A DNA stretch of 64,000 nucleotides from positions 290,446,392-290,510,391 of the forward strand of contig NC_133770.1 in the NCBI RefSeq assembly GCF_003597395.2, written 5' to 3'. This document shows positions 1 through 12,085 of the stretch, in pieces (the stretch's first letter is position 1; each line of letters starts with the position of its first letter). The position numbers and the translations under genes were made by a program. Under the pieces are notes generated by a model. It saw only the letters and a list, made by a program, of their open reading frames with translations. It was not told where the DNA came from and made no database searches. Source of the stretch: Chelonoidis abingdonii. Lineage: Eukaryota > Chordata > Testudines > Testudinidae.

Positions 1-1480
1 TTCTCTCAAGCCCCTTTTATTCCAGAGACTTACAGGTTTCTCATTTACAGTCCAGGGAGGAGATGACGCTGAGTGGCCTGACGGTTTCTTACTACGACGG
101 AAAAAGGACGGTGGCGTGGAAGAGGTAAACCTCTCAACCACCCGTGAATGTCTGCGCGCAACAAATCCAGGAGCTGCTGCACTGCTTCGCCCCATTGTTC
201 TCAGCCACTCCAGGATCGGACTGAACGGGCATACCACTCATGGACACAGGTATGCTCACCCAGTAGACCACCACCTCTACCGGGTGTCCCTCACGCACAA
301 GCTGTATAGAACGGAGATCCAGACATGCTACAGGGGTATTAATTACGCTTCATCTACCAGTGCATGGCATCCAGTGGTTCTGGTACCCAACCAGATGGGG
401 AAATACGCTTTTGCGTGACTACCGTAAGCTAAATGCGGTAACTCGTCCAGACGAACTATCCAATGCCCGCACATGATGAGCATTGGAGAAGTTGGGACGT
501 GCCCAGTTATCTCTACATAGACTTAACCAAGGGGTACTGGCAAGTACCGCTAGATGAACTACCAAGGAAAGGTCAGCATTCGTCACCATGCGGGGGTATA
601 TGAATTTAATGTACTCCTTTCGGGCTGCGAAAATGCACCGCCACCTTCCAGAGGCTGGTAGATGGTCTACTAGCAGGACTGGGAGAATATGCAGTTGCCT
701 ACCCGATGATGTGGCCATTTTTTCAGACTCCTGGCTGACACCTAGTACATCTGGAAAAGGTCTTTGAGCATATCAGGCAGCAGGACTAACTGTTAAGGCC
801 AAAAAGTGTCCAATCGGCCAAAACAGAGTGATTACCTGAGACACCAGGTGGGTCACGGAACCATAAACCCCTACAGGCAAGGTGGATGCTATCCAAAAGT
901 GGCTGGCCCAAAGTCAAGAACAGGTCAATCCTTCTTAGCTTGGCCGGGTACGACAGGCGATTTGTACCACACTACAGCCAAATCGCTGCCCACTGACCGA
1001 CCTGACCAAAAAACCCAGCCAAATACATTAATGGACTGATGAGTGTCAGGAGGCCTTTACCCAACTTAAGCGATGCTCCATCTGACCCTTGCTAAGGCCC
1101 AGACTTTGACAAACCATTCCTAGTAACCATGATGCATCGAGCGTGGTAATAGGAGCAGCTTCTCATGCAGGAAGGACCAGATCAGAACTTCCACCTGTCG
1201 TGTTTCTCAGCAAGAACTATCTGAGAGGAAGCCACTGATCAGTCAGTGAAAAGGAATGCTATCATTGTGTACGCCCTGGAAAGCTACCCATCATGTTTGG
1301 GGACGGCGTTCCAGCTACAAACTGACCATGCTGCGCTAAAGTGGCTTCATTACAGCCAAAGGGACAACAAGAAACTTCTTCGTTGGAGTTTAGTTCTCCA
1401 AGATTTTGATTTTGAATTCAACACATTTCAGGAGCTTCTAACAAGTAGCTGATGCACTCTCCCGTGAGAGTTTCCCAGAA
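1..1480 (+). pseudogene. Ty3/gypsy retrotransposon pol remnant (RT and RNase H)
   Basis: Broken pol of a Ty3/gypsy LTR retrotransposon. RT similarity runs from about 150 to 800 in shifting frames: a block ending in a VLVPN-type motif near 380-400, a YRKLNAV-type block near 420-440, a KGYWQVPLDE block near 525-557, and the catalytic YxDD box near 699-711, where one base is missing. The RNase H end is the clean frame 1246-1452 (TDHAALKWLHYS, then the LLRWSLVLQDFDF stretch), followed by an ADALSR-like end near 1450-1470. An RNase H region continuing into the thumb or tether is typical of gypsy pol, and integrase should follow. Here only about 160 bases separate RNase H from the LTR, so integrase is missing. 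The element enters from the left edge. Frameshifts and stops make it non-functional. Confidence 0.85.
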
Positions 1481-1639
1481 TCACTCGTTAAAAATTTTCC
1501 TTAAAATGTAAAAGTCTTGTGAGTTTACATGCTTAGTAGTAGTGTAAAGGTGCATGTGTTGTATTACTCTGTTTTAGTTTAAAGTTCTAGGAAGAAATCA
1601 CACGCCAGTGAAATTTCCAATCTCTGTGATGTGGGGGCG

Positions 1640-2476
1640 TGTCATAAAAGATAGCTAAGGTAATGTTTCTTTTACCTGTAAAGGTTAACAAAGGGAACCA
1701 ACACCTGACGCAGAGACCAATCAGAAACCGGATTTTCAAAGTGAGGGAGGGAATTCTGGGTGTGTTTGTCTTTGCTTCTGCCTGTTTGTTTTCTCTCGCT
1801 ATGAGGGAAGAGTCTTTTTTTCCCTATCTCCAGCTTCTTTACCCTCTGTTCCCAAGTTGTGAGTACAAAGGAAAAGCAATAGGTTATATTGTATTTTGAT
1901 TTACATGTGTGGAGTTGCTGGAATGTTTAAATGTGGATACTTTTGGAATAAGGCTGATTAGTCATATTCTTTTAAGCAATAGCCTGCGTTATGTCATCTT
2001 GATGCAGTGATCATTCATGTGTTTTTCTCTCTTTTTTATATAAGCTTTCTTTTTAAAACTTGTTGGATTTTCTTTTCCTAGTTAAGGCAAGGGGATAGGA
2101 CTCTCTGTGCCAGGAGTACTGTCTCTCTCAGGGAAAGACTGGGAGGGGGAGAAGAAGAGGAGGAAGGTAATCGTCTTCTCTGTTTTGTGTTTCAGGATTG
2201 AAGCAGGGAAATCTCCTAGTATCCCCGGGCGGAAATCTGGAGAAAGTAAAGAGCAGGAAGGAAGTGGGTTATTTCCCTTTGTGGAGCTCAGGGCATCTGA
2301 GTCTTGGGGGTCCCCAGGGAAAGGTTTGGGGAGGGACCAGAGAGTTTATCAGGTACTCAGAATCCTGATTGGTGGCAGCGAGATAAGATCCAAGCTGGTA
2401 ATTAAGCTTGGAGGTTCATGCTAAGCACCCAGATTTTGGACGCTAAGGTCCAGATTTGGGACAGAGGCTTACTACA
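1640..2476 (+). repeat. 3' LTR of the gypsy element
   Basis: Follows a purine-rich tract (1630-1638, gtgggggcg) and starts TGTCATAAAAG. It contains AT-rich promoter-like sequence (tttttatataag near 2034-2044) and ends ...TTACTACA at 2476. TG...CA ends, the polypurine tract and its position just after pol support an LTR of about 840 bp. The partner 5' LTR lies outside the window, so the exact ends are inferred. Confidence 0.6.
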
Positions 2477-3564
2477 CCTCTCCCTCTGCAAAATGCGGAT
2501 GAAAAGAATACCCCCCTCCCATCCTCCATGTGCAAGTTGCTTTTAGTTCTTCAGGTGAATAGCATTAAGGAGAGTTTGGTGATTGCACAGAATATTTCGG
2601 ACGGGTAAGAAATCAAAAATCCAATTAAAAATATCATAGGCTCAACAAGCCACTCTGACATTTAATCCAAGTTGATTCTGGACCAATTGTATAGTGTGGT
2701 TGGCGTGCAAAGGCAGCAGACAGCTGGAGTCAAAGCCCTACTGAACTGCAACATGAGAGGAGTTTACTGTGATCCTGATAATAGAAGAAAATAGTGACAT
2801 CCAGCGTTTGGCCATTTTAAAAAGAATTCCCTGTGATTTCAGGTTCTGGGAACATTTACACTGTATATTCACTACATGTATGAGTAGTCTACATGGCTGA
2901 GGAATCATGGCCCTAATACATCCCCTTGGCATCATCAAACCTGCTCCCACACTCTTGACTTTCCCTTCAGAAAAGGGAATATGTTGGAATGAAGGGAATG
3001 TGGTCAGCATGTGATAATTTTCTGTGATCCAATGTTGGCATAATCTCACCCCCAATACCAGGAACTGTATGTCAGGTGCAAGTTAGAGCAGCCCTAAGAC
3101 TCCTCTAACTTGCACCAAGAGTAAAACTGGTCCTGGCTGTCCCCAGGATCAGGATAGGCTGGAAGTAGCTTCCAGTCATCATGGTCTCCACCTTGGGTGC
3201 TGTGTCAAGCACAGCTCTGGCTCTAACCCAGATTGTAAGGCCATTGAGTTAAAAATCTGATTAGTCATTAAGAAAAGAGCTGTTTGTATGCTGATAAACA
3301 TAAGGACTCAAACCTCAAACACAGACACACCCCCCCCCAGCATGTTTGTGTGCCAAAAGTCTACGTGTCAGTCAAAGCTGAGCTCACACAATAGTGCACG
3401 TCTGAGAGAACCCCCAATTTGTGCACAAGCATCTGGCGTGGGCCTCATAATTGACCTGCTCCCTCACGCCCCTTCCTTAATGTGTCACAACATTTCCAGC
3501 TCCTAGTAGGTGCTGAGATAACAGTGCTCTGCTCGGGACAATACCTATGGTAAAAGGCTGCAGG
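2477..3564. other. No gene seen; unassigned spacer
   Basis: A short MIR-like scrap (tctgcaaaatgcggatgaaa, near 2485) follows the LTR. The rest shows no protein similarity, tandem repeat or recognised element. The antisense frame 2738-3055 and the forward frame 3288-3506 have no recognisable domain. Confidence 0.5.
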
Positions 3565-3723
3565 CAGGGATAGTCAATAGGGGGACCGTGGGCCAAATCT
3601 GGAACCCCAGATGCTTTCCAACAGACGCCCAAATCTTTTTATTTACTTATTATCATTATTGTTTCTATTATTTTCTCTGGAGTCTGGACCTTGGCAAAAA
3701 ATAATTGACCATCCTACCCCCTG
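3565..3723. mobile_element. Short non-autonomous hAT transposon (MITE)
   Basis: A 159-bp element starting CAGGGATAGTCAAT and ending ATTGACCATCCTACCCCCTG, an imperfect terminal inverted repeat of the CAGGG type. It is flanked by 8-bp direct repeats gctgcagg (3557-3564) and gctgcaga (3724-3731), one mismatch. An 8-bp duplication with CAGGG ends is characteristic of the hAT superfamily. The interior has no coding potential. Confidence 0.8.
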
Positions 3724-4566
3724 GCTGCAGAGCTACAACTTCACAGCAGTAAGCAGAAGAGGAATCTGAACTGGGAGAGAGAAAGCGTCTCATCAAACAC
3801 CAGTGTCTTAAATAAGAATCACGAAAGCACAAAAAAAGAGCCAGTTCAGTTTTTCCTTTGCATTAATTCATGGGGCAGCATGCAAGGAGCCTTCCCTGTG
3901 CTCCTTGCACCCGGTGGGGGAAATCCCAGTTTCTGCACTCTGGGTGCCTCAAGGCTGCGTATTGCCCCAAAGTGTGGGGGAGGGGTGGGGTAAGAGCAGG
4001 AGCAGCAGAAGCACCCTCAAGTGGGGGAGCATGGCCCTCTGGCCCCTCTCTGTTCCAACGCCCTTGGTAAGAGGTGAAGCCCTCTCCCCTATCCATAGTA
4101 AGTTGATTGGTATCACTGTAAGGAACACCACTGTGTGGACACTCCCAGCACTGCCAACTCATGAGTTTATCCTCAGTGATGGGATTTCTGAGGCATTTAT
4201 CTTGGTGATGATGCAGGAAGCTCCAGCTCCCTCATGCAGTTCAGCCCTGTCAGAAGCTGGCACAGTCACTCCCAACCGCTCCCTCCATCCCCTCCAGTCC
4301 TGGGAGGTACATGAGTAGGATGGAGCCTCTGCCCTTGCCCCCGCAGCACCCAATGAAGAACACCTGTAGCTACCCCGCCAAGCCTGGTAGAGGGGAGTAA
4401 TGAACTCTAGAAGCATGGGTGGGGGTATGATTGGCTAGGGGATGGCTAAGCCTGCCCTAACTCAGGCTCTGGCCTCACCCACACTCTGCCCCAAGGCCCT
4501 GCCCTCGCTCTTCCTCTCCTCCAAAGCCAGCAAAGCTCAGCTCAGGCTGGCGACCTAGACATCAGG
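3724..4566. other. GC-rich spacer without recognised gene
   Basis: Several overlapping short frames occur on both strands (3863-4416), all low-complexity Pro/Ala/Gly-rich and with no recognised domain. They look like chance open frames in GC-rich sequence. Confidence 0.5.
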
Positions 4567-4872
4567 GCTCAGCTGGCTGGCAGTCGGTGGGTCGGACTGG
4601 TGCTCAGGTCAGCTGGCAGTCCTGGGAGTCAGGCCAGCACTTGGACCAGCCAGCAGCCTGGGGCTCGAGGCTCAGCTAGCTGGCAGCCGGTGGGTCGGAC
4701 TGGTGCTTAGGCCAGCTGGCAGCCCTGGGAGTCAGGCCAGTGCTAGGACCAGCCAGCAGCCTGGGGCTCCAGGCTCAGCTGGCTGGTGGCTCGAGGGTTG
4801 GACTGGTGCTCAGGCCAGCTGGCAGCCCTGAGAGTCAGTCCGCTGCTTGGACCAGCCGGTGGCTCAGGGCAG
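4567..4872. repeat. Minisatellite, 103-bp unit, about 3 copies
   Basis: Units begin gctcagct at 4567, 4670 and 4773, an exact 103-bp period. Each contains ggtcggactggtgct (or a variant), ccagctggcagccctg and ggaccagcc blocks. Copies 1 and 2 are close to identical; copy 3 is more diverged and shorter at its end. The forward frame across it (4740-5261) is a by-product of the repeat. Confidence 0.85.
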
Positions 4873-5863
4873 CTGTGGGAGGTGTGCTGGATCGAGGGGG
4901 TTTGGCATGGGCTCCTCTGGCTGCAGTGGTGGGGGGCCTCCAGCAGGTGAGGGGAACAGAAGGGGTGGAGCCTTGGGCTGAAGGGGTGGGGCCAGGGGCT
5001 AGCCTCTGTGAAGTGGGTATTCACAGGCCAACTGTGCCTAAGAGGAGCAGAGATGAGACTGAACTGATGGAGGCTGAAGTGGCTGAACTGAGTGGAGGGC
5101 GGGGACAAGACTTATTGCGGGGCAAGGGTCAAGCAGATGTGGAGGTGAGAGCTCCCATAGCAGGTACCAAAGTCACCTTACCCAATACATTTGGGAGAGG
5201 GGGCACCGCTAACGGTCATATATGCAGATCGGGAGTTCCGAAACTTGAAAGGCAGATTTAAAAACCTAACTTTTTTTTTTAATTTAGTGATTTTTTTTGG
5301 CTAATCCAATTATTTGGTGGGTTTGACTTATGAATTTGATCTCTTGAGGGCGGCACTACCTCTACTCCATGCAGCGACTCAGAGGTACAATCCCACCTTG
5401 ACTGTCTGTAGCTATTAGGCCATATCCTCAGCTGGAGTGAGTCAGTGCTGCTCCGTTGAGTGGTCCATTGTCTTTGGAACCATTTGAGTTTGTGGGAACA
5501 ACCCTTCTGCTCTAACTGAAAGCTTAAAAACCACAGACAGAAAATCCATCCTATTAACCAGCCAGGCCAAAGGATCCCCAGGCATGTCTCTCATCAAAGA
5601 GGGCCGTACTGCAGCTGGCCCTTCAGACTAAACACTCTATAAATCAACAGCAGCAGTGCTAGCATGAGTGTGGGAAAATTCTGGTCACGGAGGCCCAAAT
5701 CCCAAATTCCTCTGCCTGGCCCACACAGAAAGTTACGTCGCTTTAACTCAAGGTGTGATTTTAAACTGATTTAGTGATACCAGTGCACGTCTGTGCGTGA
5801 AGACTTTCAGGAAACTTCAGGTGCAACCTCACCTGCTACAAGCCAAGCATAAATGTATATGGT
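4873..5863. other. Unassigned spacer after the minisatellite
   Basis: GC-rich to about 5230, then an AT-rich stretch with a T run near 5267-5280. Near 5408-5470 there is a weak copy of the 'atcctcagctg...' repeat common in reptile DNA. No gene evidence. Confidence 0.45.
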
Positions 5864-6445
5864 GTGTTCACTAGTTTGCTAGTTGGACTGGATTGGTTTT
5901 TAAGCTCAAATCACTTAAACCAGCACAATGTCTGTGTAGACACAAGCTCTACAGCAACGGAAGTGATGTGGTTCTGCCATGCTACTGAAGCAGCTTCATA
6001 CAGAGAGTTCAAAGCTCCTCTGCATCCCCGGGAACCCTGTAGTGCTCTGCTTGCCACTGAGGAGCACGAGGAATGGGCATGTCGGAGATGTGGCCAGAGG
6101 GATCCACAAAGCTCACACTGCAGTGTGTTGGGAAGCATCCTCTGCACACGCTGCAGTAGTGGACACAGCCCCTCTGTGTGCAGCTGGCCAAGGATTGCAG
6201 CCCCTGGTTTGAATGCATTCTCCTCAGTGCATTTATCTGGGACATGTGCTGTTTTCCAGGCTATGGCCCTTAAGAGCAAACACAGTATGAATGGAGCTAA
6301 CGGAAAAGAACAAACATCACAAGCACTAGCAATCAAGAAACACAGTGTCTGCAGCAGTTTAGCAGTTGCAAAGCATGAGGCTCTTTGGCTAGCCTGGATC
6401 AAAGAGCTCAATGTTTTATATTCCAAAGGGCTCATTGCTGTTTAA
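5864..6445. other. Unrecognised overlapping open frames on both strands
   Basis: A forward frame of 193 codons (5864-6445) almost fully overlaps an antisense frame of 174 codons (5911-6435). Neither resembles a known domain. The forward protein has scattered Cys (CRRCGQ..., about residues 72-96) without regular zinc-finger spacing. No splice-site or poly-A context was identified. Mirror-image open frames usually reflect base composition rather than coding, so I do not call a gene. Confidence 0.3.
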
Positions 6446-6731
6446 GATGCAGCTCCTGTGCAAATGAAATGCTCAGAAAGACTTAGACTGTCCCCATTTG
6501 CTCAAAGTGTAATGGATGCTCTAGAATTACAAATATATCCAATGTAAAATTATATCTTAGTCTCCTGGGGAAAGAACATCTCAACCTTTTCAATTAATTG
6601 CTTTGCTTTACTAGTTGTTTTAATCCCCTTGTTTTGTAGGCACAAGAAGCTTTTACTGTACCTGTTCCAAATGTACCTGTATTTGCAGCTTGTGATAGCT
6701 TTAGAAACAGAAATCATCTCAGCCCTTTTAG
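6446..6731. other. Nothing recognised
   Basis: AT-rich spacer between the open-frame pair and the CR1 copy; no feature seen. Confidence 0.4.
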
Positions 6732-7545
6732 AATCATGGAAATGTAGGGCTGGCAGAGACCATGACATGAGAGGTCATCATGTCCAGCCCCCTGTGCTGA
6801 GGCAGGACCAAGTAAATTTAGACTATTCCTGACAGTTATTTTTCTAACTTGTTCTTACAAAACCTCCAGTGTCAGAGATTTCACAATCTCCCTGGTAATT
6901 CCAATCTCCCTTGGAAAACTATTCCAATGCTGAAGTATACCGACAGTTAGAAAGTTTTTCTAATTTCTAACTTAAATCTTCCTTGTTGCAGATTAAGCCC
7001 ATTCAGTGGACATGGAGAACAATTGATCACAGACCCCTTTATAGCAACCTTTAACATATTTAAAGACATATCAAATCCCCATTCACTCTTCTTTTCCCAA
7101 GACTAAACAAGCCCATTTTTTTTAACCTTTCCACAGAGATCAGGATTTCTAAATCTTTTATCATTTTTGATGCTCTCCTCTGGACTGTCCAATATGTCCA
7201 CATATTTTCCAAAATGCGGTGCCCAGAACTGGACACAATACTCCAGCTGAGGCCTCAACAGTGTGGAACAGAAAGGGACAATTACCGCCCATGTCTTACA
7301 TACAACACTCCTGTTAATACAGTACACCCAGATTAATTGGAGCTTTTTTTGCAACTGCATCACATTATTGCCTCATATTCAATTTTTGATCCACTATAAC
7401 CCCCAGATCCGTTTCAGCAGTACTACTGCCTACCCAGTTATTCCCCATGTTGTAGTTGTGTACTTGGTTTTATCTTCCTAAGCATGGTACTTTGCACTTG
7501 TCTTATTGAATTCCATCTTGTTGATTTCAGACCAAATAAAAGGGG
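6732..7545 (-). mobile_element. CR1 LINE fragment, 3' region
   Basis: Antisense CR1 3' end. It starts at an agaatcatggaaatgtaggg block and continues through the ctctcctctggactgtccaatatgtccac and gcccagaactggacacaatactccagctgaggcc blocks, which are conserved 3' CR1 sequence. Only the last part of ORF2 and the 3' UTR remain, the usual 5'-truncated state of CR1. Open frames here are short and meaningless. Confidence 0.85.
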
Positions 7546-7751
7546 AAAGTAAATGGGAAGCAAATGGTTGGAGAGATGATTTGGAAAGATGAGAGAAAAT
7601 GGAGACTCTGCTATTATTATTTTTTAATTATCTTTCATTATCTATGCTATTTGGGAGAGCTAAATTTCTTCTGGAGGAATGAATCCAGCCCATCCTATTA
7701 GTTACCAAATGTTGTTACTTTTTAATGGCTGTTTGATGGGTTACATGGAAT

Positions 7752-10055
7752 GAACATAAGAACATAAGAATGGCCATACTGGGTCAGACCAAAGATCCAT
7801 CTAGTGCAGTATCCTGTCTACCAAGAGTGCCCAATGCCAGGTGCCCCAGAGGGAGGGAACCCAACAGGCAATGATCAAGTGATCTCTCTCCTGCCACTCA
7901 TCTCCACCCTCTGACAAACAGAGGCTAGGACAGCATTCCTTACCCATCCTGGCTAATAGCCATTAGCGGATTTAACCTCCATGAATTTATCCAGTTCTCT
8001 TTTAAACCCTGTTATAGTCCTAGCCTTCACAACCTCCTCAGGCAAGGAGTTCTACAAGTTGACTGTGCGCTGTGTGAAAAAGAACTTCCTTTTATTTGTT
8101 TTAAACCTCCTGCCCATTAATTTCATTTGGTAGCCCCTAGTTCTTGTATTATGGGAACAAGTAAATAATTTTTCCTTATTTACTTTTTCTACATCACTCA
8201 TGATTTTATATACCTCTATCATATCCCCCCTTAGTCTCCTCTTTTCCAAGCTGAAAAGTCCTAGCTTCTTTAATCTCTCCTCATATGGAACCCATTCCAA
8301 ACCCCTAATTATGTTAGTTGCCCTTCTGTGAACGTTTTCTAGTACCAGTTTCTCTTTTTTGAGATGAAGAGACCACATCTGTATGCAGTATTCAAGATGT
8401 GGGCATACCATGGATTTATATAAGGCAATAAGATACTCTGCATCTTATCTTCTATCCCCTTTTTAATTATTCCTAACATCCTGTTTGCTTTTTTGATTGT
8501 CGCTGCAAAGTGTGTGGACATCTTCAGAGAACTATCCACAATGACTCCAAGATCTTTTTCCTGGTTTGTTGTAGCTAAATTAGCCCGCTCTTATTGTTTG
8601 TATATTATTATTTCTTCCAATGTGCATTACTTTACAATTATCCACATTTAATTTCATTTGCCATTTTGTTGCCCAATCACTTAGTTTTGTGAGATCTTTT
8701 TAAGTTCTTCACAGTTTGCCTTGGTCTTAAGTATCTTGAGCAGTTTAGTATCATCTGCAAACTTTGCCACCTCACTGTTTACCCCTTTCTCCAGATCATT
8801 TATGAATAATTTGAATAGGATTGGTCTGAGGACTGACCCTTGGGGAACACCACTAGTTACCCCTCTCCATTCTGAGAATTTACCATTTATTCCTACCGTT
8901 TGTTCCCTGTCTTTTAACCAGTTCTCAATCCATGAAAGGATCTTCCCTCTTATCCCATGACAGCTTAATTTCCATAAGAGGCTTTGGTGAGGCACCTTGT
9001 CAAAGGCTTTCTGGAAATCTAAGTACACTATGTCCATTGGATCCCCTTTGTCCACGTTTGTTGATCCCTTCAAAGAACTCTAATAGATTAGTAAGACATG
9101 ATTTCCCTTTACAGAAACCATGTTCACTTTTGCCCAACAATTTATATTCTTCTATGTGTCTGACAATTTTATTTTTTTACTATTGTTTCAACTAATTTGC
9201 CCAGTACTGACGTTAGACTTACCAGTTTGTAATTGCCGGGATCACCTCTAGAGCCCTTTTTAAATATTGACATTACATTAGCTATCTTCCAGTCATTGGA
9301 TACAGAAGCCGATTTAAAGGACAGATTACAAACCTTAGTTAATAGTTCTGCAGCTTCACATTTGTATTCTTTCAGAACTCTTGGGTGAATGCCATCTGGT
9401 CCCGGTGACTTGTCACTGTTAAGTTTATCAATTAATTCCAAAATTTCCTCTAGTGACACCTCAATCTGTGACAATTCCTCCAATTTGTCACTTACAAAAG
9501 CTGGCTCAGGTTTGGGAATCTCCCTAACACCCTCAGCTGTGAAGACTGAAGCAAAGAATCGATTTAGTTTCTCCGCAATGACTTTATCGTCTTTAAGCGC
9601 TCCTTTTGTATCTCGATCGTCCAGGGGCCCCACTGGTTGTTTAGCAGGCTTCCTGCTTCTGATGTACTTAAAAAACATTTTGTTATTACCTTTGGAGTTT
9701 TTGGCTAGCCGTTCTTCAAACTCCTCTTTGGTTTTTCTTATTACACTCTTGCACTTAATCTGGCAGTGTTTATGTTCCTTTCTATTTACCTCACTAGGAT
9801 TTGACTTCCACTGTTTAGAAGATGCCTTTTTATCTCTCACTGTTTCTTTTACATGGTTGTTAAGCCACAGTGGCTCTTCTTTAGTTCTTTTACTGTGTTT
9901 TTAATTTGGGGTATACATTTAAGTTGGGCCTCTATTACGGTGTCATTGAAAAGCATCCATGCAGCTTGCAGGAATTTCACTTTAGTCACTGTACCTTTTA
10001 ATTTCTGTTTAACTAACCCCCTCATTTTTGCACAGTTCCCTTTTCTGATGCTTAT
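7752..10055 (-). mobile_element. CR1-type LINE, 5'-truncated, long ORF2
   Basis: About 2.3 kb of antisense CR1. The 3' end begins aacataagaacataagaatggccat at 7754, the standard 3' block of a turtle CR1 subfamily. Upstream on the minus strand lies most of the RT of ORF2 (entry 8052-9870). The 5' end is lost near 10055. Related segments of the same subfamily lie at 18435-18826 and 50930-55350, in sense orientation. Confidence 0.9.
8052..9870 (-). pseudogene. CR1 ORF2 reverse transcriptase, decayed
   Basis: Reverse transcriptase of a CR1 non-LTR retrotransposon, which copies its RNA at a nicked target. Three frames on the minus strand hold it in order. 9169-9840 carries the N-terminal RT blocks (DKSPGPDGIHPRVLKE, NDWKIANVMSIFKKGS, GDPGNYKLVSLTS). 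8681-9073 carries the fingers/palm ([21 protein letters not shown], and catalytic FADDTKL at about 8745-8764). 8052-8411 carries the C-terminal part ([36 protein letters not shown] split by ordinary spacing). Frameshifts fall near 9075-9165 and 8410-8680. The catalytic Asp pair is retained, so the copy is relatively young, but it is not functional because of the frameshifts and the missing endonuclease. Confidence 0.88.
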
Positions 10056-11690
10056 TGTCAGTCAAGTTACCAGCAGATTGGATGTGCACATCACCAGATC
10101 CCACTACCACAACTGTTGCTAATTAGCATTCTCAGGCAAGGCCAAAATTTGAATGAATTTGGACACTGAAATGTCAGCACTAGATTAACAGAATTACGTC
10201 CAGAAGGGACCATAAAATCATCTTGTCTGAAATCCTGTATAATACTGGCCATGTGTGATGTGCTCCCCAGGTTAGAAATGAGACGTGCTAGATTAGGAGC
10301 AACTGGAGGAATCTTCCTATTCCTATGTTCAGTGGCTAAGCAGAGAATTTCATTTTCCAGAAAGGACAGTCCAGCCCCTCTGTTTACACACTGTATTTAA
10401 TAGGAAAGTCATTTAATCTCTCTGTTCCTCAGTTTACTGACATAAATAGACCTGGCCAAACACCAGGCAAAAAACAATTTATGACTATTTCACAAGTACT
10501 GTGGCTTTGGAACAATTTTACCACAGTTTGTCAACGCAGACTCCTATATTGGCTCATCACTGTGACATCTGACTGCTTCCAAAACCTGAGCATTTGTGAC
10601 TCAATGCCCAATCTGTAAAACGGGGACAATATCTGAGCTCAGTGGTGTTCACAAATTCACAGATATTCAAAACTGGTTTGTATGACTGGTCAAATAGCTG
10701 CATGCAGGTGACTCTACTGAAATCAATGGGACCTTTGCCACTGACATTCATTGGGTAGGATTACACCCCCTGTGTCTAATATGTATATGCAATTCACCAG
10801 TGATTTAGGGTGGCCAAATTAGAAACAGGGATACTGAATACCAATATTAGATACATTACAAATAATCCACTGTCTGCCTTTATTAATACAGGCAGATTTC
10901 TTTTTAGCACTGTAATTTCATTAGTTGCTATGGATGAGAGATCAAATTTAAACTGATCCATCAAAGAAACATACAAAATGTTCTGCTTCTTGACTTCACC
11001 CAGAAAACCAAACTAGGCAGCATAAAAAACAAGCTCTACAAAGCCCTGCTGAATACATTTAAATAAATGATCCATTTAAATGAACAGACCTTCTGTGTGC
11101 TGCTGTTTTCAGCCAACTGATTTCCCCAATAATTGACTCTATTACTTTATAAATGGACTTTTCTTTTACAAAAAGGGAAAGTAAAATAATTTAAAAAAAC
11201 AAACACTAATTAAATAAGATTTGTGCCAGTTCACTGTTCTAACACAGAGAACAATTTGTAACTATTCACTTCCAATGTAACAAATCCATCTAATATCAAA
11301 ATGCCACACGGATTTGATGCTCTGCAATATATTGTACTGTGCTTTTATTTGTTTTGTATTAAAGCAATTTCCCAAACCATGTTCACTGTATGCAATGTTC
11401 AACAACTGAACGAACAGTTGGTAAACTGGACCCTTAACATTTAATCTAATTAGGACAGCATTACACAACTCATATTCAACTGTTAACAAATTCGTTGTCA
11501 AGAGTTTTAACATACTTAAAAGCCATTTTAGATTGAAATCACCATGTTGGCAGCCTTGTTAATTAACTTAGGTTAGGACAGTCAGAACTAATTGGCATTG
11601 CTCATTCCACATCAAGCTCTGGAAATGACCATCCAGCCACATATGCATGGAGCAGAGGAACAAAAATCACATCATCCAGAGATGGAAGAA
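10056..11690. other. Spacer with small repeat scraps
   Basis: Holds an antisense CR1 3' scrap near 10186-10280 (cgtccagaagggaccataaaatcatc), short MIR-like pieces near 10405-10440 and 10600-10640, and a 'gaaatcaatgggacc' block near 10721. From about 10780 to 11690 it is AT-rich with nothing recognised. Confidence 0.5.
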
Positions 11691-11845
11691 ACCTCTTAGG
11701 TCATTGGGTCCATCTCCCTACCAATGCATATTGCACCCTACTGGACAGTTATTAACTTAGTTCCAAATACTCCAAGCAATGAGAGTCCATGACTCCCCTT
11801 GGAGCCTATTTCACAGTTTCAGATCTCACTGTTGGGAGAGGCCCT
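11676..11845 (-). mobile_element. Old CR1/L3-like 3' fragment
   Basis: The block catccagagatggaagaaacctctt...gggtccatctccctaccaa, and the following gagtccatgactccccttggagcctatttcac, match the antisense 3' region of diverged CR1/L3-type LINEs. Heavily decayed; no coding sequence. Confidence 0.55.
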
Positions 11846-11877
11846 GACTTAACAAAGCTTAAATTTAAGCACATTGA

Positions 11878-12085
11878 TATTATTTTATTACAGTAGTACC
11901 CAAAGACCCCAACTAAGATTAGGTGTCCATTATGCTAGATGTTTTACAAACACACAGTAAGAGACAGTCTTTGTCCCGAAGATCTTACAGTCTAAACAGA
12001 CAAAACTGACCGTGGTGGGAGGGGAAAACACAGATACAGAGAGGTGAAGTGACTTGACCAAGGTCACAGAGCAGATTAGTGACAA
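11878..12085 (-). repeat. Ancient SINE-like repeat (MIR/CORE-SINE type, antisense)
   Basis: Contains gatgttttacaaacacacag, gatcttacagtctaaacaga, then gatacagagaggtgaagtgacttg and ccaaggtcacagagcag. The last blocks are the antisense core of MIR-like SINEs. The same two-part arrangement recurs near 23860-23995 and 38420-38640. Confidence 0.6.

Noticed and set aside
4740..5261. Forward frame of 173 codons as a gene
   Set aside because: It starts within the 103-bp minisatellite, has repeat-driven composition and shows no domain.
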